Source of the DNA: Bacillota bacterium
GTDB taxonomy: Bacteria > Bacillota > Sulfobacillia > Sulfobacillales > Sulfobacillaceae
DNA: 64,000 nucleotides
Direction: 5' to 3'
Assembly (NCBI GenBank): GCA_021820965.1
Contig: JAKACZ010000003.1
Location: 41,297 to 105,296 of the forward strand
Shown here one piece after another: positions 7,063 to 16,494 of this stretch. A model generated the notes under the pieces. It worked only from the letters and a program-made list of their open reading frames with translations, was not told the DNA's origin and did not search any database. Every line of letters begins with the position of its first letter. Positions within the stretch are counted from its first letter, which is position 1. The position numbers and the translations under genes were made by a program.

Positions 7063-9405
7063 ATGACAACACCAGTATCCGATACGTTGACAATGCTTTC
7101 TTGGCCTAAGGTGCTTGAGCGGCTTGCCGCCCATGCGGACACTCTGATGGGCCGTGACAGTCTGGCCAAGATGGAACCGAACCCGAATACCGCCTGGCTT
7201 CACGAAGAGCAGATGGCGGTGGCGGAGCTTTTAGTGTGGGTTCATTCCGGCCTAAGCGGTGCTCAGGGGGCGTCGCCGCTGTGGGAGATGCTGGAGCGGA
7301 CGGCCAAGGGTGGCGTGTTGACGGCACCCGACTTTGTTGCGCTCCGGCGGACGCTCGAGGTATATCGCCGTCTGGGCGAGATAGCCGATCCCGGGCGTTT
7401 CCCACGCACCAGTGCGGTTCTTCGGGCCTTTGTCTTACCCCGCTCCCTCATCGACGCCATCGATCGCACATTGGATGCCGACGGCTTGGTCCGAGACAGC
7501 GCATCTCCGGCGCTATCCGATATCCGCCGGCGCATGCGCAGCATTGAGCGGGAGATTGACGATGTCTTTGAGCGCATTGTCAAGAGCGGCGAATGGGCCA
7601 AGTATCTTCAGGATGGCTTGGTTACGGTACGGTTCGGGCGTCGGGTGGTGCCGGTCAAAAACGAGTTTCGCCACAACGTGCCCGGCATCATCCACGATCA
7701 ATCAGGCAGTGGTCAGACAGTATTTGTTGAGCCCTTGGCCGTGGTTGAGCGGCAAAACCGCCTGACTACCCTGAAGCAAGACGAAGCCCGGGAGATCGAA
7801 CGAATTTTCGCGGCACTGACAGCTGAAGTGGCGAAAACATCGGATTCGCTTCATGGAATAGACCGGCAACTGACCTGGTTTGACAATCATCTCGCGCGTG
7901 CCCGTTATGGAGTGGCACTGAACGGTACCATGCCGCAATTGGGTGGCGACCGCCTAAGCTTAGTGGGCGCGTACCATCCCCTGTTAGATAACCCGGTGCC
8001 GATATCGCTGGAGCTTTCCCAAAGCCGTCCGGGGGTCATTGTGACCGGACCCAACACGGGCGGAAAAACTGTGGCCCTGAAGACTTGCGGGCTGGTGGTA
8101 TTGATGGCGCTTTCGGGACTCATGGTTCCGGCGGACGAGGGGACAGCCATTCCCGTATTTCGCCAGGTCCTGGCGGATATTGGGGATGAGCAGAGTCTGG
8201 AACAAAACCTCTCGACGTTTTCCAGCCACTTGATTCGGCTTGCCCCGATGATGACCGATGCCAGTTCCGAGACGCTCTGCCTGATTGATGAAATTGGCGC
8301 GGGAACCGACCCCGACGAGGGCGCTGCGTTGGCCGAGGCGATGGTGCGCCACCTGGTGGAGCGACGAGCCAGCCTTATTGCCAGCACGCATTACAGCCGG
8401 CTCAAACTCATGGCTCTAAAGGATCCGCGCATTCAAAACGCCCTGGTCGAGTTTGACCGTGAGACCTTGTCACCGACGTATCGGCTAATCATGGGTTCGC
8501 CCGGAAGTTCGCACGCCTTCTATATCGCCCGGCACATGGGATTTCCGGCATACTTGGTCGATCAGGCCGAAGCGCTCATGGACGGGGAGTCTATGAGTCT
8601 CTCTCGCGCGATAGAGGAAGTGAACCGCTTGCAAGCCGAGCTGCATCGCGAGCGGGACGAGCTGAAAGGGCGCCAGGCTGAACTTCTCAGCCAAGCGCGC
8701 GACTTGGCTCAGCGTGAAGATCGCCTGCGCCAACACCTGCAACACGATCGGGAAAAGGCGTTGAAAGATTGGCGCCGCGAGCTGGAGGCGATGCGGGACC
8801 AGTTTAACCAGGTATTGGAGGCGGTCCGCCGCGAGGAGGGGAAGGAGCGCGCGCGTGCTATCGAAGCGCTGCGGGAACAGTACAAGAGACTGCCGGACTC
8901 GCCCAAGGGCTTAGCACCGACTAAAGTGGCCGGCACACAGCCGGAAAAGGTCGGCGACCGGGTGCGGGTATCCGGATTTCTCGATGTGGGCACGGTGACG
9001 GAAATTGAAGGTCGCACGGCTACGGTAGAACTGGGCGCACTGCGGATGAAACTATCGTTAAGCGAACTGGAGCGCGTGGATGAACTGGACGCTCCAAAGC
9101 CCAGCAGGCGGACTTCGGCGCGCCCTGCCCTGGCGGAGGAAAAGCGACGGTCGCTGGGACTTGAGGTGGATCTGCGCGGAATGACTCAGGACCAGGCACT
9201 AGAGGTGTTGGACAAATACCTTGACGACGCGGTTCTGGCGGGAGCTCCCTTTGTGCGGATTATCCACGGAAAAGGCACTGGAGTGCTGAGGCGCGCGGTC
9301 TCGCAGCAGTTAAAGCGCGATTCCCGGGTCACCCGCTTTCGATTGGGAGAAACGGGAGAGGGCGGCGACGGGGTGACGGTTGCCGCTTTCGGGGACATCG
9401 ATTAA
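7063..9405 (+). CDS. mutS2: Endonuclease MutS2
   Basis: A 780-residue MutS2 protein. It lacks the mismatch-recognition domain of MutS, and has the core/clamp region (about 1-320), the ABC ATPase with Walker A GPNTGGKT (329-336), Walker B LIDEIGAGTD (407-416) and the DEQSLEQNLSTFSSH segment, a long coiled coil (about 510-610), a KOW-like beta segment, and a C-terminal Smr nuclease domain (about 700-780) with LEVDLRGM and IIHGKGTGVLR. In Bacillus MutS2 also splits collided ribosomes; in other bacteria it suppresses recombination. It follows zapA, as in many Firmicutes. Its own extended -10 promoter and leader hairpin lie upstream. Confidence 0.95.
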   Translation: MTTPVSDTLTMLSWPKVLERLAAHADTLMGRDSLAKMEPNPNTAWLHEEQMAVAELLVWVHSGLSGAQGASPLWEMLERTAKGGVLTAPDFVALRRTLEVYRRLGEIADPGRFPRTSAVLRAFVLPRSLIDAIDRTLDADGLVRDSASPALSDIRRRMRSIEREIDDVFERIVKSGEWAKYLQDGLVTVRFGRRVVPVKNEFRHNVPGIIHDQSGSGQTVFVEPLAVVERQNRLTTLKQDEAREIERIFAALTAEVAKTSDSLHGIDRQLTWFDNHLARARYGVALNGTMPQLGGDRLSLVGAYHPLLDNPVPISLELSQSRPGVIVTGPNTGGKTVALKTCGLVVLMALSGLMVPADEGTAIPVFRQVLADIGDEQSLEQNLSTFSSHLIRLAPMMTDASSETLCLIDEIGAGTDPDEGAALAEAMVRHLVERRASLIASTHYSRLKLMALKDPRIQNALVEFDRETLSPTYRLIMGSPGSSHAFYIARHMGFPAYLVDQAEALMDGESMSLSRAIEEVNRLQAELHRERDELKGRQAELLSQARDLAQREDRLRQHLQHDREKALKDWRRELEAMRDQFNQVLEAVRREEGKERARAIEALREQYKRLPDSPKGLAPTKVAGTQPEKVGDRVRVSGFLDVGTVTEIEGRTATVELGALRMKLSLSELERVDELDAPKPSRRTSARPALAEEKRRSLGLEVDLRGMTQDQALEVLDKYLDDAVLAGAPFVRIIHGKGTGVLRRAVSQQLKRDSRVTRFRLGETGEGGDGVTVAAFGDID

Positions 9406-9409
9406 TCTT

Positions 9410-9437
9410 TTGACTGGTTGGGACGCTGTGCTATACT
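9410..9437 (+). promoter_or_regulatory. Predicted sigma-A promoter of tyrS
   Basis: TTGACT at 9410-9415, a 16-base spacer, and TATACT at 9432-9437. It begins 5 bases after the mutS2 stop and leaves a leader of only about 20 bases, so tyrS has no room for a T-box here. Confidence 0.7.
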
Positions 9438-9464
9438 CTCGAAAGTAAGATCAGGAGGCACAAG

Positions 9465-10673
9465 GTGCAGGACATTTCTTCCATTGTAGATTGGCTGGTC
9501 AACGGTGCCGACGATGTGGTCAGTCGGGACCTTTTGGCAGCCAAAATCGAACGGTCCCGACGCACCGGACAGCCGTTGATTGTGAAATTAGGGGTAGATC
9601 CCACCGCTCCCGACATCCACCTAGGCCACACCGTGGTTCTGGAAAAGCTTAGGCAGTTCCAAGAATTGGGCCATCAGGTGGTGTTTCTGATCGGGGATAT
9701 GACGGGCCGTATCGGGGATCCCAGCGGACGGTCGGATACTCGACGGCAGCTGACCAAGGCCGACGTCGCGGCGTTCGCCAAAACCTACGTGGCTCAGGCA
9801 GTCAAAGTGCTCAATCCCGACAGCGTCAGTCTTCGGTACAACAGCGAATGGCTTGAGCCGTTGACTTTGGCGGGACTCATCGAACTGATGAGTCATGTGA
9901 CGCTGGCCAGAATTTTAGAGCGCGACGATTTTCAGACCAGATTTTCGGAACATTTCCCCATTCATTTGCATGAGCTTTTGTACCCATTGATGCAAGCCTA
10001 CGACTCGGTGGCGCTCAAAGCGGACGTGGAGTTGGGCGGGACCGATCAGCGTTTCAACATTCTCACCGCGCGTCAAATTCAAGAGGCATATGGCTTGGAA
10101 CCTGAAGTGGGACTGTTTATGCCTCTCTTGGAGGGTACTGACGGAGTACGCAAAATGTCTAAGTCGCTGGGCAATTATATTGGCGTGGACGAGCCGGCCG
10201 ACGAGATCTTCGGCAAGGTGATGTCTATCCCCGACGATTTGATGCCGCGGTGGTACCAATTGCTGCTGGGAGAGCGGCCTAACACGATCACGGAGCGCAT
10301 AGCCGCGGGAGAAAACCCTCGGGACGTGAAGGCTCAGCTGGCGCATCGGCTGACGGCACGCTTTTGGGGGGAGGACGCGGCGCAACGCGCCCAAGAACAG
10401 TTTGAGCGGACATTTCGGCACCGCGAAGTTCCCGAGGATGCACCTCAGGTTCCCTTTGCACCTTGGATGCAAAAGGCCCAGGCGTTGGATTTGGTGGCAT
10501 CGTTGCCCGGGATGCCCAGCCGCCAAGAGGCACGACGGCTTTTGACGCAAGGGGCGGTCACGGTAGATGGGCTGCGGCTTGGCATGGGCGTTATGGTGTC
10601 ACTGGGACCCGGTTCCTGGGTCAAGGTGGGCAAGCGGCGTTATTTTCGCATTACCGAGTCACCACGCGATTAA
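9465..10673 (+). CDS. tyrS: Tyrosyl-tRNA synthetase
   Basis: A 402-residue class I synthetase that charges tRNA-Tyr. Start is GTG at 9465 behind AGGAGG. The HIGH motif appears as DIHLGH (near residue 51-55) and KMSKS is at 230-234 (RKMSKSLGN). The sequence VELGGTDQRFN is the tyrosine-site region. A C-terminal S4-like RNA-binding domain (about 340-402, PSRQEARRLLTQGAVTVDG) is present. It is followed at 11 bases by the TPR gene. The absence of a T-box is notable next to T-box-controlled pheST. The spelling HLGH/KMSKS places it in the TyrZ-like branch, by memory only. Confidence 0.95.
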   Translation: MQDISSIVDWLVNGADDVVSRDLLAAKIERSRRTGQPLIVKLGVDPTAPDIHLGHTVVLEKLRQFQELGHQVVFLIGDMTGRIGDPSGRSDTRRQLTKADVAAFAKTYVAQAVKVLNPDSVSLRYNSEWLEPLTLAGLIELMSHVTLARILERDDFQTRFSEHFPIHLHELLYPLMQAYDSVALKADVELGGTDQRFNILTARQIQEAYGLEPEVGLFMPLLEGTDGVRKMSKSLGNYIGVDEPADEIFGKVMSIPDDLMPRWYQLLLGERPNTITERIAAGENPRDVKAQLAHRLTARFWGEDAAQRAQEQFERTFRHREVPEDAPQVPFAPWMQKAQALDLVASLPGMPSRQEARRLLTQGAVTVDGLRLGMGVMVSLGPGSWVKVGKRRYFRITESPRD

Positions 10674-10684
10674 AGGGGTTCAAT

Positions 10685-11425
10685 ATGTCGAAAGAAAACG
10701 AGACGCAGCGCGGGTGGGAATGCCTGGCGAAGCAGCAGTGGACAGCCGCGGAGACAAATTTTCGCGGAGTATTGGAGGTCGACCCCTTTTTCCCCGATGC
10801 GCTTACCGGGATGGCTGCTCTATATCTCCGGGCCGGCGAGGCTGAACAGGCGCGGGAGCTCTGCGAAATGGCTACGGCGCAGGCCGAACGGGACCTCCCT
10901 CGTACCAAACGGCACACGGGCTGGGACGACGAAAAGGTTCGCCCTTATCTCCGGGCTCTCTATTACCTGGCGCTAAGCTACATTCGCCAGGAGGCCTGGG
11001 CGCTGGCGCAGCCCGCCCTGGAGGAGATTGTCGCCTGGGACGTCACCGGGATGGAGGGTGTCGCGCTGGAACTTTTGGCACAAGTGCTTCACCGTATTGA
11101 GCGCCGGGATGATGCCATCCATGCGTACTTGCAGGCTGCCGAATATTTTCCCGAGGATTATTACACGGCTGGACTTTTGTTGTTCCAGGCGGGGAAAGCG
11201 CGGGAGGCTGAGCGGCTTTGGCGCCGAGCATGGGAACGCCGCCCCGCCTTAGCCCGCCTTATCGTTCATTATCCGAGTGTGGTGCCTATTCCCCGGGGCG
11301 GTTTTAATGACGAAGCATTTGGTCGCATGGTGGAATATCTGAAGTATCAGGGCGAATTGTGGGATGCAGCCAGTAAAGCCGAGTTGGCCAGTTTATACGA
11401 GCGGCGGGTCGCGTTAAACGGATGA
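10685..11425 (+). CDS. Tetratricopeptide-repeat protein of unknown role
   Basis: A 246-residue soluble protein. The start ATG at 10685 has AAAGGGG seven bases upstream, overlapping the tyrS stop; the longer open frame upstream lies inside tyrS. Degenerate 34-residue helical repeats are visible, with TPR-like residues in AAETNFRGVLEVDPFFPDAL, in ALTGMAALYLRAGEAEQA and in DDAIHAYLQAAEYFPEDY. There is no signal peptide or membrane segment. TPR proteins are scaffolds for protein contacts. The gene is probably in an operon with tyrS; nothing in the context gives a specific function. Confidence 0.75.
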   Translation: MSKENETQRGWECLAKQQWTAAETNFRGVLEVDPFFPDALTGMAALYLRAGEAEQARELCEMATAQAERDLPRTKRHTGWDDEKVRPYLRALYYLALSYIRQEAWALAQPALEEIVAWDVTGMEGVALELLAQVLHRIERRDDAIHAYLQAAEYFPEDYYTAGLLLFQAGKAREAERLWRRAWERRPALARLIVHYPSVVPIPRGGFNDEAFGRMVEYLKYQGELWDAASKAELASLYERRVALNG

Positions 11426-11968
11426 CGGCAAGCGCCATCTTCGCGCTAGCGCTGGTATAGCGAGGAGGACGGCTTCGGCTAAGTCAAGAGGATCGGCTGA
11501 CAGGCGTTTTTGTTGACAACACCTTCCATGGCCTGATGCGAACCGGGTTGGCGATGCTACGGTCAACTAGCCGGCGCGTGTTGTCATGCAATCTAAGGTA
11601 CGCCCAGGGGTAACTCCCTGGATCTTGCCGAGGTCATACGGTGGGAGAAACAGGACGTGTGGATGAAACCGGACGGCCCCCGTTTTTGGGCATGGGTTGC
11701 GTCGTTTTGAGGAAGCGCGGTCGGAAGCTCTGCGGGAAGAGTGCGTCGGAATCCCGCCAGCTTGGTTTTAGACGGCCAATATCTCGGGAAAGAGGGTGGT
11801 CTGAGTCCGATGAGCCGTCCTCACCGCAATGATAGCGCCCGACTCGATCGGTATTCGCGGAGGATTCTCGTGGATGAGATTGGATGAGATGGCCAAGAGC
11901 GCAACGGGGTGCCGTTCACTTGTTGGGATTAAACTGGCGGAGCATGTGCATCAGTCGGTCGAGGGGGG
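11426..11968. other. Non-coding interval between the TPR gene and nadE
   Basis: About 540 bases without a convincing gene. The one small frame on the plus strand (about 11641-11832) has no ribosome-binding site and an arginine/glycine-rich composition typical of non-coding GC-rich DNA. A stem, CCAGGG/CCCTGG around GTAACT near 11607-11624, and other short palindromes suggest a structured RNA or a decayed element. I did not match it to RNase P, tmRNA, SRP or 6S RNA. The nadE promoter must lie in the right part. Confidence 0.3.
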
Positions 11969-13681
11969 ATGGCGGTGCGCATCCGCGTGGTGCAAATGAA
12001 CAGTGTCGTGGGTGATGTCGCCGGCAATCTCTCGCGCATGGTGGAATTTATGGGCGATGCCCGCCGGGACGGGGTTAACGTGCTGATCTTTCCGGAAATG
12101 GGACTGGCCGGCTATCCGCCGGAAGATTTGTTGTTTCGCCCCAGCTTCCTCAGGGACTTGGACCAAGCACAGGAGGAGTTGGCCGCCCGGACGGATGGTC
12201 TTATGGTCATTGTCGGCTACGCCTATGCCGAAAAGCGGGGACTGCGCAACGCCGCTGCGGTTATGGCAGCAGGGCAGACATTAGTGCGGGTGGCCAAGCA
12301 GCATCTGCCCAACTACGGCGTGTTTGACGAGGACCGCTATTTTACCCCCGGGACCGGGACTACGTTGGTTTTGTGGGAACGCTGGACCTTGGGTGTGTCT
12401 GTCTGTGAAGATCTTTGGTATCCTGACGGGCCCTACCTTCGCCAGGCACGGAGCGGAGCCAACCTTCTGGTCAATATCAGTGCCTCTCCCTTTTCCCGGG
12501 GAAAAAGCCTGATGCGTCAGGAGATGCTGGGCACGCGTGCGGACGATGCCGCCGCCTACTTGGTGTGGGCCAATTTGGTCGGAGGCCAGGACGAACTCGT
12601 TTTCGACGGGGCAAGTGCCGTTCTCTCGCCGGACGGACAGGTGCTGGCTCAGGCGCGGTCGTTTGCGGAGGATGTTTTGACCGTCGATTTGAATCGCACC
12701 CCCAGCCAGCATAGGCGCTGGATCGATCCGCGGTGGCGGCTCGGCGGAATAGAGGGCAACGATCTTGAGATTGTCTCGGTGCCGTTGGAACCGGTGGCGG
12801 ATCGGCCGGCGGCCGCCCGGCGGGTTGAGCCGTTCCCCGACACCGTTCAGTCTTTATACCAAGCCCTGGTATTGGGTCTTCACGATTATGTGGAGAAAAA
12901 CCATTTTGGTGACGTGGTGCTAGGCCTATCCGGCGGCATCGATTCGGCGTTGACCGCCGTCATTGCGGTGGACGCCTTGGGAAATCATCGGGTGCATGGT
13001 GTGTTCATGCCCTCGATTATCACATCCAGTGCCAGTCGTGACGACGCCCGGGCGCTTGCCGACAATTTGGGCATCGACTGGAGGGAGATTCCCATTCGAG
13101 AGGTTATGTCCGCATTCATGGATGAACTGACTCCCCACTTTGCCGGGCGGGCGTCGGATTTAACCGAAGAGAACCTGCAGGCACGGATTCGTGGAACTTT
13201 GTTGATGGCACTGTCCAATAAAATGGGATGGTTGGTTCTAACGACAGGCAACAAGAGTGAGACGGCGACAGGATACAGCACGCTCTATGGGGACATGGCC
13301 GGAGGATTTGCGGTGTTGAAGGATGTCCTAAAAACGGAGGTCTTTGGTCTGGCACGTTTTGTCAATCAACGGGCGGCAGGCGAGCGCATTCCCGTCAGTG
13401 TGCTGACCAAGCCGCCCAGTGCGGAGCTCAGTCCGGACCAAAAGGACGAAGACAGTCTTCCGCCGTATGATATATTGGATCAGATCCTGCGGGGGTACAT
13501 TGAGGAGGATATGACTCCCGACGAATTGATCGGCGCCGGACTCGATCCGGATGCGGTGGCACTAGCGGTACGGCTAATCAATCAGAATGAGTACAAGCGG
13601 CGCCAGGCTCCGGTGGGAATCAAAGTGACGCCGCGAGCGTTTGGACGGGATCGGCGCATGCCGATTAGTGGCCGGTTTTAG
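11969..13681 (+). CDS. nadE: Glutamine-dependent NAD+ synthetase
   Basis: A 570-residue two-domain enzyme that makes NAD+ from nicotinic acid adenine dinucleotide, ATP and glutamine. The N-terminal nitrilase-like glutaminase has the triad Glu in IFPEMGLAGYPPEDL (about 43), Lys in VAKQHLPNYGVFDE (about 110) and Cys in VCEDLWYPDG (about 145). The C-terminal synthetase has the PP-loop LGLSGGIDSALT (about 318-329) and TTGNKSETATGYSTLYGD. The open frame starts at 11969, but GAGGGGGG abuts that ATG; the in-frame GTG at 11975 has proper spacing and gives the usual MRIRVVQMN start, so 11975 is likelier. Confidence 0.94.
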   Translation: MAVRIRVVQMNSVVGDVAGNLSRMVEFMGDARRDGVNVLIFPEMGLAGYPPEDLLFRPSFLRDLDQAQEELAARTDGLMVIVGYAYAEKRGLRNAAAVMAAGQTLVRVAKQHLPNYGVFDEDRYFTPGTGTTLVLWERWTLGVSVCEDLWYPDGPYLRQARSGANLLVNISASPFSRGKSLMRQEMLGTRADDAAAYLVWANLVGGQDELVFDGASAVLSPDGQVLAQARSFAEDVLTVDLNRTPSQHRRWIDPRWRLGGIEGNDLEIVSVPLEPVADRPAAARRVEPFPDTVQSLYQALVLGLHDYVEKNHFGDVVLGLSGGIDSALTAVIAVDALGNHRVHGVFMPSIITSSASRDDARALADNLGIDWREIPIREVMSAFMDELTPHFAGRASDLTEENLQARIRGTLLMALSNKMGWLVLTTGNKSETATGYSTLYGDMAGGFAVLKDVLKTEVFGLARFVNQRAAGERIPVSVLTKPPSAELSPDQKDEDSLPPYDILDQILRGYIEEDMTPDELIGAGLDPDAVALAVRLINQNEYKRRQAPVGIKVTPRAFGRDRRMPISGRF

Positions 13682-13691
13682 GGGGGAGATA

Positions 13692-14435
13692 ATGTCAGGT
13701 CATTCCAAATGGGCCAACATTAAGCGGAAAAAGGCCAAGGTGGATGCGGTTAAGGGCACCGTCTTCTCGCGATTGACAAAGGAGATTATGGCGGCGGCCA
13801 AGCGCGGCGGAGGCAATCCGGACACCAATTTTAAGTTGCGGTTGGCCATTGACAAAGCGAAAGCCAACAACCTGCCGGCCACTAACATCGAACGGGCCAT
13901 TCGCCGGGCCACCGGTCAGGAAGCCGGTGTCAACTATGAGGAAGCCGTCTACGAGGGATACGGGCCGGCGGGGACAGCTGTGTATTTGGACATTCTCACG
14001 GACAACCGCAATCGCACCGCCGGAGAAATTCGCCATATCTTTTCCCGCCACGGCGGGTCACTGGGGGAAAGCGGTTGTGTAGCCTGGATGTTCGAGCCTA
14101 AGGGCCGGATTGTCATCGCGGCTGACGGAAGGGCCGAAGAAGAATTGCTGGATATCGCCATTGAAGCCGGGGCAGACGATTTGTCGCGGGAGGGGGACGA
14201 GATGGTGGTACTCACCAGTCCGGAAATGCTAGAGCCGGTGCGGCAGGCTTTTGAGGAAAAAGGCATTACGGTGGATGAGGCCGAATTAGTGCGCATTGCA
14301 AAAACGACGGTATCGGTTGCTGGACATGAAGCCGAACAACTGCTGGAGCTCTTGGATTTGCTGGAGGAACACGATGATGTGCAGCACGTCTATTCCAATG
14401 CCGATCTGCCTGATGAACTGTACGATGAAGGATAA
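13692..14435 (+). CDS. yebC: YebC/PmpR-family protein (TACO1 family)
   Basis: A 247-residue protein starting MSGHSKWANIKRKKAKVDA, the unmistakable YebC N-terminus, with GNPDTNFKLRLAIDKAKANN and YEGYGPAGTAVYLDILTDNRNRT in order. It begins 10 bases after nadE with GGGGGGAGA as ribosome-binding site. The family was annotated as a transcription factor; more recent work in bacteria links it to translation through difficult stretches such as polyproline. In many genomes it sits by ruvCAB, but here ruvCAB is 24 kb away. It ends convergently with the ABC operon, about 230 bases away. Confidence 0.95.
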   Translation: MSGHSKWANIKRKKAKVDAVKGTVFSRLTKEIMAAAKRGGGNPDTNFKLRLAIDKAKANNLPATNIERAIRRATGQEAGVNYEEAVYEGYGPAGTAVYLDILTDNRNRTAGEIRHIFSRHGGSLGESGCVAWMFEPKGRIVIAADGRAEEELLDIAIEAGADDLSREGDEMVVLTSPEMLEPVRQAFEEKGITVDEAELVRIAKTTVSVAGHEAEQLLELLDLLEEHDDVQHVYSNADLPDELYDEG

Positions 14436-14663
14436 CCGACACCTGGCTAAATCCCCGGTTCACCGCGGCCTTACCTGGCGTCCTGCGGGTATTTCGGCGG
14501 GTCGAGCGAGATTAAGCGACTCGTGGTGCAGTATAGCGGCCCGCCCAAAACCACATGGCGTGGATTGATGGGGCCGCCTTTGATCACGCGGTCGTCGCAA
14601 CCGGCTGCGCAAGAACTATCATGGTCATCCAGCGGCAGGCATGAACCGTGCCTGTCGTTCCGC

Positions 14664-15398
14664 TTAGCACCCTGAAAGGTGTCGCAAACTTCGCTGAGCC
14701 ATAAATACCGCAACGCCCCCGATGAGACTTAGCCCGGCACTGACGCCGATGACGACCCAACCCAGGTGTTGTAGGTGTTGCGGGGACGTCAGCGACCCAT
14801 GCAGAGCACGGTTCACACCAATGGGAAGGAACCAGAGCAGCAACGACAGGCCACTGAGCGTCTGTTGGGCGTGACGAGTCGTCCGACTCTTCACCGAAAT
14901 CCACATCCCCGCTCCGGCAGCCAGCACACCGGCGAGGACTCCGTCTAAGACAATGCCCACCATGACGGCCACGGTGTAGACGTGCCAAGGATGGATCAGC
15001 GTGTACCCGTTGCTTGTTCCGAGCGCCACCGTCATCGCCAGTAGCATGGCGGGGGCGGCGCTCACCACCGCGGCCATGATTTTGCCCCAGACAATGGCCT
15101 GGGACGGCAACGGCGTGCTAACCAGACTTTCTAGCGTATGGCGTTCGCGCTCACCCGCCACGCTGTCCGCGATGGTATTGGCGACGCGATAAAACATTAC
15201 CCACATCGCCACGAAGATGGGGATCCACGATGTTGTCCAGACAGGTTTCAATTGGTCCGGCAACAGACCGCCGACCAGGGCAACCAACACCAACGTGTTC
15301 AGCCATCCGGAATGCTTGCGTTGCCGAGCCCCCGCCCATTCGCGCCGTTCCTTCCAAAATATCGTGCACGTGCCGCGAACACTGTCGTGCTGCATCAT
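14664..15398 (-). CDS. ABC-2 type transporter permease
   Basis: A 244-residue integral membrane protein with about six hydrophobic segments (for example TLVLVALVGGLLPD, WIPIFVAMWVMFY, AVVSAAPAMLLAMTVAL, VAVMVGIVLDGVLAGVLAAG, LSLLLWFLPIGV, and LSLIGGVAVFMA). The sequence ADSVAGERERHTLESLVSTPL is the classic cytoplasmic loop of ABC-2 permeases that export drugs, peptides or polysaccharides. Its start overlaps the ATPase stop as ATGA. It is the last gene of the MerR operon and probably forms the membrane part of an exporter; the substrate is unknown. Confidence 0.88.
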   Translation of the reverse strand: MMQHDSVRGTCTIFWKERREWAGARQRKHSGWLNTLVLVALVGGLLPDQLKPVWTTSWIPIFVAMWVMFYRVANTIADSVAGERERHTLESLVSTPLPSQAIVWGKIMAAVVSAAPAMLLAMTVALGTSNGYTLIHPWHVYTVAVMVGIVLDGVLAGVLAAGAGMWISVKSRTTRHAQQTLSGLSLLLWFLPIGVNRALHGSLTSPQHLQHLGWVVIGVSAGLSLIGGVAVFMAQRSLRHLSGC

Positions 15399-16336
15399 TG
15401 GCCTTCATCTCCCAGCATGTGACGGACCGTTTCGTCTAACCTGGACGCGGTGGTGACATCCACAATGTGCGCCCCCTGCCGCACCACCAGCTCCAACACC
15501 GCGTTCAGGCCCGGCGCTTCCACCATCACCTGGGCCAGGTCACCCTGACGCGCAACTCCGGTGACACCGTCAATCGTTCCCAGGAGTTCAAGCAAGCCCT
15601 CTGAGTACTGGTGAATTCGAACGGTCGCGGCATCGCGGGCGTGGGGTAGCCGGTGTGGGTCATCGACTGCAACCAGATGGCCTCGCTGCAAGATACCCAC
15701 GATATGACAGAGTTCTTCAATGAGCGGCAGGTCGTGGGACGTCACGATCATCGTAGGCTGATAGCGGGTCCAATGGTCGATGAGGAGTTGAATCGCGTGA
15801 TGCCGGGCGTCAGGATCCAAGTGGGTGGTCGGTTCATCCAGCAACAGCAGGGACGTGGGTATGAAGAGCGCTTTGGCCAGCGCCAGTTGCTGGCGCATGC
15901 CCTGGCTCCACTGGGCCACGCGCTCCAATCGCCGCGGCCATAGGCCCCACGGCTCGAGAACGTCTTGCATGCGGCGGGCGATGTCTAGCTGCGGCATCCG
16001 CCAAATTCGGCCGACTAACTCCAGGTGTTCTTGGGCCGTCAGATTATCGTATAGACCGATGGGGGACAAGAGCGCACTACACTGTTGACGAACGACCTGG
16101 GGGTTCTCACACGGATCCCAGGGCCCGATGGTGATCCGGCCCGAACTGGGTCGAATTAAGCCCAAAAGCACACGCAGCCAGGTGCTTTTCCCGGCGCCAT
16201 TGGGTCCCACCAAGCCAAAAATGGTGCTCGGAGCAATCTGACACGTCACCCGATCAAGCGCCGCAATCGTCCCAAAGGTACAGGTGACCGCGTCCAGCTT
16301 AAGGGCTGGGGGTGTGATGAAATTGTCCGCATTCAT
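15395..16336 (-). CDS. ABC transporter ATP-binding protein
   Basis: A 313-residue ATPase with Walker A GPNGAGKST (44-52), Walker B LLLLDEPTTHLDPDA, and a switch His in VTSHDLPLIEEL. The signature motif reads SQGMRQQ rather than LSGGQ, a variant common in ABC-2 exporters of the CcmA/NatA type. A C-terminal extension of about 90 residues (RIHQYSEGLLELLGTIDGV) resembles the regulatory ends of such ATPases. It overlaps the small membrane protein gene upstream and the permease gene downstream by 4 bases each, so the two subunits are made in a fixed ratio. Confidence 0.92.
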   Translation of the reverse strand: MNADNFITPPALKLDAVTCTFGTIAALDRVTCQIAPSTIFGLVGPNGAGKSTWLRVLLGLIRPSSGRITIGPWDPCENPQVVRQQCSALLSPIGLYDNLTAQEHLELVGRIWRMPQLDIARRMQDVLEPWGLWPRRLERVAQWSQGMRQQLALAKALFIPTSLLLLDEPTTHLDPDARHHAIQLLIDHWTRYQPTMIVTSHDLPLIEELCHIVGILQRGHLVAVDDPHRLPHARDAATVRIHQYSEGLLELLGTIDGVTGVARQGDLAQVMVEAPGLNAVLELVVRQGAHIVDVTTASRLDETVRHMLGDEGQ

Positions 16337-16494
16337 GCTGACCCGCCCGGTCCGCCCGTCACAGCCCCAACGACAATCAGCGCGCCTCCGAGGTAGGCCA
16401 ACATTGAAACGTGGGTGAGTGTGCCGATGAGAATCAACACACCGCCGCTCAGCCCTACCGCGCGGCGGATCCAGAGTCGCTTGGGCCGGGTCAT
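16333..16494 (-). CDS. Small membrane protein (53 aa) in the MerR-ABC operon
   Basis: The frame is open much further upstream but only inside merR. The ATG at 16494 overlaps the merR stop as ATGA, and the stop overlaps the ATPase start as ATGA. The 53-residue product has a basic N-terminus (MTRPKRLWIRRAVG) and two hydrophobic stretches, LSGGVLILIGTL and MLAYLGGALIVVGAV, joined by a short turn. It looks like a two-helix membrane peptide with both ends in the cytoplasm. Position suggests a helper subunit of the exporter. I do not recognise a family. Confidence 0.65.
   Translation of the reverse strand: MTRPKRLWIRRAVGLSGGVLILIGTLTHVSMLAYLGGALIVVGAVTGGPGGSA

Noticed and set aside
11641-11832. 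Possible small protein between the TPR gene and nadE
   Set aside because: No ribosome-binding site, random-looking composition, no hydrophobic or conserved segment.
13116-13355. Minus-strand frames within nadE and similar frames within tyrS, pheST and ruv genes
   Set aside because: All are antisense shadows of conserved genes in GC-rich DNA.
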